Source of the DNA: Acholoe squamosa
Taxonomy: Eukaryota > Annelida > Polychaeta > Phyllodocida > Polynoidae
Direction of reading: 5' to 3'
NCBI GenBank assembly: GCA_949317995.1
Contig: OX439046.1
Span: forward strand, 77,097,434-77,161,433
DNA: 64,000 nt
The position numbers were made by a program, and so were the translations under genes. A model generated the notes under the pieces. The model was not told where the DNA came from and searched no databases. It worked only from the letters and a program-made list of their open reading frames with translations. Position 1 is the first letter of the stretch. Every line of letters starts with the position of its first letter. Shown piece by piece: positions 57,568-64,000 of the stretch.

Positions 57568-57741
57568 GTCCCTCCGTGACACTTCCATTTTAGACTCTGG
57601 AATCCACATCTAAAAGAATAAAATTATTTCTTTTGGTGGGAATTCATCTTTATGTCTGGCACCAAATTCCCACCAAAAGAAATGATTTTATTCTTTTAGA
57701 TGTGGATTCCAGAGTCTAAAATGGAAGTGTCACGGAGGGAC
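57568..57741. repeat. Near-perfect inverted repeat, 77-bp arms, 20-bp loop
   Basis: Left arm 57568-57644 and right arm 57665-57741 are complementary at 76 of 77 positions. Arms begin GTCCCTCCGTGACACTTCCA and end CTTTTGGTGGGAATT. The match stops sharply at both outer ends and no target duplication was seen. The transcript would fold into a long hairpin from either strand. Confidence 0.97.
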
Positions 57742-58830
57742 ATCTGCTTGGACATGCCCTAAGGTTTCCACATACACAGCTGATACGCCCATTTTCTGAT
57801 CCAAGATTCTGTGACATATATACGGGCTCCGTAGTGTAGCACCATACCCACCTTAGCAGGTTGAATTATTAGCCAATGAGAGAACCCCAATCTATTCACT
57901 GCGGTCCTTCGGGGGCCAACTTGTACCCATCTGATAGGTCTTATCAGTAGAACTCGCTGGTAAAAAGCTCCAGCAATGGTGGTGCCCATGTGACAACCTG
58001 CTACCTTGGAATATAGGACCCCGTACCTTAAGGTAAGGGCGGAATGATGTATGAACACAGCCCTGCTATGTAGACCCACCAGGCATGATTTGGGATAAGG
58101 AGTGGTCATTATTAACAGGGGGTTAGTAGTGAATATTTAAGCCCCCCCTTGACGGCTGTCAAGTCTTTTTTTTTGCTCCCCTTGGAGGCCCGGACGATTT
58201 TATGCCTCTCTTTGATCTATAGTCGCAAGGCTAAATTCTTTATGCCCCCACCCTCAAGATGGGTCAAAGGATTTCACGCCCCCCCCCCAGGGGTTAGAAG
58301 TTTTTATCCCCCCCCCCTTAGACCCACCACCCCTCCTGTTGATAAATAATGACCACTCCTTAAGCTTGCGTCTACTGGTGACGGTCTGTCCATGAATGGG
58401 GCATGGGTAGAGTGGGGCTTCTTATCATGGCTCCTTTACATTACATAATATTGTCTACATTCTAACATTCCAATCTCTAAATGTGTCCATAACATACTGA
58501 AAGTGGATGCGTTAGATATGGTCTGTAAACATTTAGGAGGAAATGGTGCTGAACTGAGAACGGACTTCTGACCATTTTCAAATACCTCTTCAGCTTATCC
58601 TTTTGTGGTTTGACCAATGAGGTAAGAAAGAGTTTGAGGAATGAGTTTGTCCTTTCTTCACGATTGCAAAAAAGGACCCAATAGATGGCTATATATCCAT
58701 GTGTCCTTCAGTATCAAAGGGGTTTGGTTGTGACCACAGCACAGGCAGTGTATGTGGGCTTAGGACCTATATGAGCAGTTATCTTCAACAGTTCCACACA
58801 CACACACTGCCACACACACCCATGCACACA
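57742..58830. other. No supported gene
   Basis: A 116-codon minus-strand open frame (57759-58109) has no recognised domain. Three C-runs lie at 58141-58320. Confidence 0.35.
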
Positions 58831-59554
58831 GCCAGACACAGCCAGAACCCAGGTTATGATACGGGCAGATGACCTTATTGATATCCACACAGCCAGAACC
58901 CAGGTTATGATACGGGCAGATGACCTTATTGATATCCACACAGCCAGAACCCAGGTTATGATACGGGCAGATGACCTTATTGATATCCACACAGCCAGAA
59001 CCCAGGTTATGATACGGGTTATGCCCTTATTGATATCCACACAGCCAGACACAGCCAGAACCCAGGTTATGATACGGGCAGATGACCTTATTGATATCCA
59101 CACAGCCAGACACAGCTAGAACCCAGGTTATGATACGGGCAGATGACCTTATTGATATCCACACAGCCAGAGCCCAGGTTATGATACGGGCAGATGACCT
59201 TATTGATATCCACACAGCCAGACACAGCCAGAACCCAGGTTATGATACGGGTTATGCCCTTATTGATATCCACACAGCCAGACACAGCCAGAGCCCAGGT
59301 TATGATACGGGCAGATGACCTTATTGATATCCACACAGCCAGACACAGCCAGAACCCAGGTTATGATACGGGTTATGCCCTTATTGATATCCACACAGCC
59401 AGACACAGCCAGAACCCAGGTTATGATACGGGCAGATGACCTTATTGATATCCACACAGCCAGAACCCAGGTTATGATACGGGCAGATGACCTTATTGAT
59501 ATCCACACAGCCAGAACCCAGGTTATGATACGGGCAGATGACCTTATTGATATC
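58831..59554. repeat. 51/61-bp minisatellite, 13 units
   Basis: Unit AGCCAGAACCCAGGTTATGA, TACGGGCAGATGACCTTATT, GATATCCACAC. Longer units insert AGCCAGACAC. A variant has GGGTTATGCCC in place of GGGCAGATGACC. The variant and the insert recur in a pattern that suggests copying of two-unit blocks (59016-59430). Confidence 0.97.
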
Positions 59555-59654
59555 TTAGTCCCACACCAGATTGCTGCTACATGGGGTTCTAGACACAGGA
59601 CGTCAGGCTTGGGTGGACCCGGCTCTAGGAGGGGCACAGGGCGTAGTGTGATGT

Positions 59655-59890
59655 AGGGAGGAGACAGACAGAGAGGCAAACAGCCTGGCTGGCAGACAAG
59701 CAGGGAGGAAGGTAGAAATGGGCAGACAGAGAGCAACAGGCAGGTAGGCAGGCAGGTACAGAAAGACGGCAGGTACAAAAGGACAAAGCGAGAGAGACAG
59801 TCAGAGAAGGACAGACAGGCAGAGAGGTTGAGAGACAGGCAGACACACAGCCCAACAGACAGACAGAGATGCAAGCTGACACAGTTTCTG
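59655..59890. repeat. GACA/GGCA low-complexity purine-rich stretch
   Basis: Irregular CAGACAGAGAGG and GGCAGGTA motifs. The minus-strand 230-codon frame 59260-59952 runs through this and the 51-bp array, so it is not a gene. Confidence 0.9.
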
Positions 59891-60505
59891 GCAGACAAAC
59901 AGTGACAGGACATACCCATTTGGTGCACATGGTGATAGGAGGGGCAGGGCAAGGCTGGATATCAGGACTGGGGCTCTTACATTACATGGGGTTGTGATTT
60001 AGGGGGCTGCATGGTTAGACTAAACAAGCCTTACCCCATTGGACCTTAGAGGGTGAGTGAGATGGAGGGGTCAGGGGTATGAGATAGCAGTGGGTGGGTC
60101 TTATAGAGATAGGGGGAGGGCTATCTATATACCGTAAAATTGTGGGTGGGCACGAGATAGTGTAGGGGTGGGGGATGGCTCATCTCATAGCAGACAGATA
60201 TATGGGTGGGTGTGAGGTGGGGTTAAGAGGGGTTATCTAATAGCACTAACTGTGCCCTGCCCCTCCCTGCCCTCAGCTCTCATACCCAGCTCAGCAGGCC
60301 AGGCCCAGAAGCACAGAGTCAGTGGGACCCCGAGAGTAGGACTCTGGCCGAACCAGTGAACAGTTGCATTTAATGTAAGTAGTATAGGATGTGGTGTAGC
60401 CATATATTCAGGGACTCTCCTGTCGCCTTGTACAACTGGTTGTACATAATAACACAAGTACTTTGTAACCATGGTGTAGGTCTACATTGGTACCATATCA
60501 TTTGC
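59891..60505. other. No recognisable feature
   Basis: G-rich plus strand with scattered GGGTGGG motifs; no supported frame. Confidence 0.4.
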
Positions 60506-60708
60506 GTAATACCTCGCGTATAAGGTGTCGATTATATGTGAAAAAAGCCTAGGCGTTCCCTATAAGGAGCTCACAAAATCTCAGTGTGCCTTACAGGCAC
60601 GGTAAAATTACACAAAATACAAAAATAGCTCTTAAGGTGCACCTTATAGGTCCGCTTTGACCTCCCAGGGTGTGTCTTATACGCGTGGTCGCCTTATACG
60701 CAAAGTAC
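60506..60708. mobile_element. Family-B MITE, about 203 bp
   Basis: Left GTAATACCTCGCGTATAAGG, right CGCCTTATACGCAAAGTACT. An extra internal GTCTTATACGCGTGG motif is present. Confidence 0.65.
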
Positions 60709-61141
60709 TAGGATATATTTAACACAGCACAACTTTGGGTGAAACACATGCCACAAATAATTCTGTAAGACATTATCTGATAACTCAACTTAAATGAATC
60801 AGCAGGTCGTGGGACATAAGACATAAGGTTTAGCGCCTGCCCTAAAGCAACCAGCTACAGGGGTCATCACGTGACTACCCACCCATGACAACCGCCGGAG
60901 GTGACGTCATCGTCTGATGCTGCTAGTTCCCGGCAGCCCTCAGGTCATTTCAAGGTTCGCTGGTGCCCCCGGAAATAGTGGGCGGATTGTTGACAAGTAA
61001 TGTCCTATGTAGACTGGAAGTTTGTTACTGAGGAGCCAGGCGCAGCATATGGTGTATGGTGGTATGGGACTGACCTGGCCATGTTGTGAGCACAGTGTAA
61101 TAGGAACCATATTTATCTTACAAAGGGGTCAGTGACACGGG
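60709..61141. other. No supported gene; single CRE-type site
   Basis: CpG-rich 60880-61000 contains one TGACGTCA at 60902-60909. No start or splice context was recognised. Confidence 0.35.
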
Positions 61142-61452
61142 GTGGCAGGAGTATGGGTAGAACTAGGTAACACCAAGACCCTTACCTAGTTGTGGCAGGT
61201 GTCTGGGTAGAACTAGGTACCATCAGGACCCTTACCTAGTTATGGCATGAGTCTGGGTAGTACTAGGTACCATCAGGACCCTTAGCTAGTTGTGGCAGGA
61301 GTCTGGGTAGGACTAGGTACCATCAGGACCCTTACCTAGTTGTGGCAGGAGTCTGGGTAGTACTAGGTACCATCAGGACCCTTACCTAGTTGTGGCAGGA
61401 GTCTGGGTAGGACTAGGTACCATCAGGACCTTTACCTAGTTGTGGCAGGACT
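61142..61452. repeat. 50-bp tandem repeat, about 6.2 units
   Basis: GTGGCAGGAGTCTGGGTAGG, ACTAGGTACCATCAGGACCC, TTACCTAGTT. Contains inverted ACTAGGTA...TACCTAGT within each unit. Early units are more diverged than later ones. Confidence 0.97.
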
Positions 61453-61690
61453 CCCAGTAGGCCCTTAATCCCCCTGGCAAAGAGTTGTTCCTAGTCGTTG
61501 CCCTCCTGCCCCCAGGCCCTATTTTTACAAGCTGCTCATTTCACCACAAGACGACTAGTGTAAGAGGATGCCATCATCTTCTTCTCTCTTTTTTTATAAG
61601 TTCTGGACTTTTCCTTTTCCAACAATTACCTTGTAACGTCAACAACACACCTGATCTACGATTTCAATACCGGTTCTTTCCTAAGTGGGT

Positions 61691-63770
61691 GAGAGGAGCA
61701 GCTCATGGTGAGAGGAGCAGTTCAGTGTGAGGGGAAGAGCTCATGGTGAGGGCAGCAGCTCAGAGTGAGGGCAGCAGCTCAGGGAAAGGGCAGTAGCTCA
61801 GGGTGAGGGGAGCAGCTCTGGGTGAGGGGAGTTGCTCATGGTGAGAGGAACAGCTCAGTGTGAGGGGAAGAGCTCATGGTGTGAGGGGAGCAGCTCATGG
61901 TGTGAGGGGAGCAGCTCATGGTGTGAGGGGAGCAGCTCATGGTGTGAGGGGAGCAGCTCATGGTGTGAGGGGAGCAGCTCATGGTGTGAGGGGAGCAGCT
62001 CATGGTGAGGGGAGCAGCTCATGGTGAGGGGAGCAGCTCATGATGTGAGGGGAGCAGCTCATGGTGTGAGGACAGCAGCTCATGGTGTGAGGGGAGCAGC
62101 TCATGGTGAGGGGAGCAGCTCATGATGTGAGGGGAGCAGCTCATGGTGAGGGGAGCAGCTCATGGTGTGAGGGGAGCAGCTCATGGTAAAGAGAGCAGCT
62201 CATGATGTGAGGGGAGCAGCTCATGGTGTGGGAGGAGCAGCTCATGGTGTGAGGGGAGCAGCTCATGGTGTGAGGTGAGCAGCTCATGGTGTGAGGGGAG
62301 CAGCTCATGATGTGAGGGGAGCAGCTCATGGTGTGAGGTGAGCAGCTCATGGTGTGAGGGGAGCAGCTCATGATGTGAGGGGAGCAGCTCATGATGTGAG
62401 GGGAGCAGCTCATGGTGTGAGGGAAGCAGCTCATGGTGTGAGGGGAGCAGCTCAGTGTGAGGGAAGCAGTTCATGGTGTGAGGGGAGCAGCTCAGTGTGA
62501 GGGGAGCAGCTCAGTGTGAGGGGAGCAGCTCATGGTGAGAGGAGCAGCTCAGTGTGAGGGGAGCAGCTCATGGTGAGGGGAGCAGCTCATGGTGTGAGGG
62601 GAGCAGCTCATGGTGTGAGGGGAGCAGCACATGGTGTGAGGGGAGCAGCTCATGGTGTGAGGGGAGCAGCTCATGATGTGAGGGGAGCAGCTCATGATGT
62701 GAGGGGAGCAGCTCATGGTGTGAGGGGAGCAGCTCATGGTGAGGGGAGCAGCTCATGGTGTGAGGGGAGCAGCTCATGGTAAAGGGAGCAGCTCATGGTC
62801 AGGGAGCAGCTCATGGTGAGAGGAACAGCTCAGTGTGAGGGGAAGAGCTCATGGTGTGAGGGGAGCTGCTCATGGTGTGAGGGGAGCAGCTCATGGTGTG
62901 AGGGGAGCAGCACATGGTGTGAGGGGAGCAGCTCATGGTGTGAGGGGAGCAGCTCATGATGTGAGGGGAGCAGCTCATGATGTGAGGGGAGCAGCTCATG
63001 GTGTGAGGGGAGCAGCTCATGGTGAGGGGAGCAGCTCATGGTGTGAGGGGAGCAGCTCATGGTAAAGGGAGCAGCTCATGGTCAGGGAGCAGCTCATGGT
63101 GAGAGGAACAGCTCAGTGTGAGGGGAAGAGCTCATGGTGTGAGGGGAGCTGCTCATGGTGTGAGGAGAGCAGCTCATGGTGTGAGGGGAGCAGCTCATGG
63201 TCAGGGGAGCAGCTCATGGTCAGGGAGCAGCTCATGGTGAGAGGAAAAGCTCAGTGTGAGGGGAAGAGCTCATGGTGTGAGGGGAGCTGCTCATGGTGAG
63301 AGGAACAGCTCAGTGTGGGGGGCAGCTCATGATAAGGGGAGCAGCTCAGTGTGAGAGGAGCAACTCATGGTGAGGGGAGCAGCTCAGTGTGAGGGGTGCA
63401 GCTGTTTGGTAAGAGGAGCAGCTCAGTGTGAGGGGTGCAGCTGTTTGTGAGGGGGGCAGCTCAGTGTGAGGGAGTAGCTCATGGTAAGGGGAGCAGCTCA
63501 GTGTGAGGGGGTAGCTCAGTGTGAGGGAGGAGCTCATGATAAGGGGAGCAGCTCAGTGTGAGGGGTGTAGCTCAGTGTGAGGGAGGAGCTCATGGTAAGG
63601 GGAGCAGCTCAGTGTGAGGGGTGTAGCTCAGTGTGAGGGAGGAGCTCATGGTAAGGGGAGCAGCTCAGTGTGAGGGGTGTAGCTCAGTGTGAGGGAGGAG
63701 CTCATGGTAAGGGGAGCAGCCTATGGTTAGTTCTGAGAGAAGGGAAGTATTTGGAGGAGCAGCTCAAAGT
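61691..63770. repeat. 18-20-bp GAGCAGCTC satellite with 283-bp higher-order repeat
   Basis: Core units TGTGAGGGGAGCAGCTCATG and shorter forms (GTGAGGGGAGCAGCTCAT), roughly 100 copies. Rare variants recur at fixed distance: AGCACATGG at about 62627 and 62910, and GGTCAGGGAGC at 62798 and 63081, both 283 bp apart. Unit types change along the array: mostly GTGTGAGG in the middle, more diverged GTAAGGGG and GGTGTAGC forms after 63320. The plus strand is strongly purine-rich. Open frames are artefacts. Confidence 0.97.
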
Positions 63771-64000
63771 GAAGTCTCGCGGGGACAGCAGCTCATGCTT
63801 GGGGTCAGATCGATCGTAGTTTGATGGCAGGCCACCAGGGGGCAGGCCCAGTGGCCATGTCGCAGTGCCCCCTGGTGAGGGTTTGGCTCCCTACATGCAG
63901 GGGATATGGTAGGGGTACAGGGACAGGGTGTGAGGCAACACAGAAGCCTAACAGCAATCCCATAAACCATGCTCACAAACAATAATTTGTTGAAAAGAAT
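63771..64000. other. No recognisable feature
   Basis: Unique sequence after the satellite; a 72-codon minus-strand frame is unsupported. Confidence 0.4.

Noticed and set aside
59260..59952. 230-codon minus-strand frame
   Set aside because: It joins the 51/61-bp array to a GACA-rich low-complexity stretch.
1799..63770. Many arrays have periods divisible by 3 (30, 36, 48, 51, 54, 57, 72, 75)
   Set aside because: Arrays with such periods stand out because they create long open frames; others here have periods 34, 35, 41, 49, 50, 61, 71 and 79, so no coding rule is implied.

Overview
The window looks like nuclear DNA of an animal, most likely a marine invertebrate, but the sequence does not fix the clade. 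There are no densely packed long reading frames, operons or ribosome-binding sites. There are AT and GT microsatellites, tRNA-derived SINE-like sequences, many short terminal-inverted-repeat (TIR) elements and long minisatellites. Every open frame above about 125 codons lies in, or runs out of, a tandem array, so no complete protein-coding gene can be supported. The window is best read as intergenic or intronic DNA, with at most a few candidate exons.

Layout. 1-6.4 kb is one copy of a segmental duplication whose second copy lies at 17.0-19.1 kb. The first copy carries a 57-bp minisatellite of about 56 units where the second has about 1.5 units. 6.4-14.8 kb is mostly unique AT-rich sequence with a few element fragments. 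14.9-15.6 kb is a 30-bp minisatellite. The best candidate exon, a 3' terminal one, is at 19.38 kb. 20-28 kb holds several TIR families, a possible LTR, and 61-bp and 54-bp arrays. 28.2 kb has a second candidate exon. 29.0-31.8 kb is a 36/41-bp array split by a 1.2-kb TIR insertion. 33.7-39.2 kb holds four arrays (41, 49, 99-to-69 and 48 bp). 40-42 kb holds foldbacks and tRNA-like SINEs. 42.8-54.3 kb holds the 72, 50, 54, 35, GT and 75-bp arrays. 55.1-55.9 kb is a G-run-rich array. 57.6 kb is a near-perfect 77-bp inverted repeat. 58.8-63.8 kb holds the 51/61, 50 and ~20-bp arrays.

Unifying picture. Most arrays touch, or are made from, TIR elements. One family (here family A: TTAA flanks, ends like CCCTTTAAGGGCCGCTGATG) supplies the units of at least three arrays (34.98-36.5, 45.19-46.26 and 52.27-54.25 kb), each ending in a family-A right terminus. 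A second family (family B: TA flanks, ends like TACCGTAAATCCTCGCGTAT) abuts or feeds the arrays at 45.2, 50.3 and 55.1 kb, and probably 29-31.8 kb. The most interesting content is therefore a locus where non-autonomous DNA transposons seed, flank, split and are amplified into minisatellites. Family names and copy counts are mine, made by eye.
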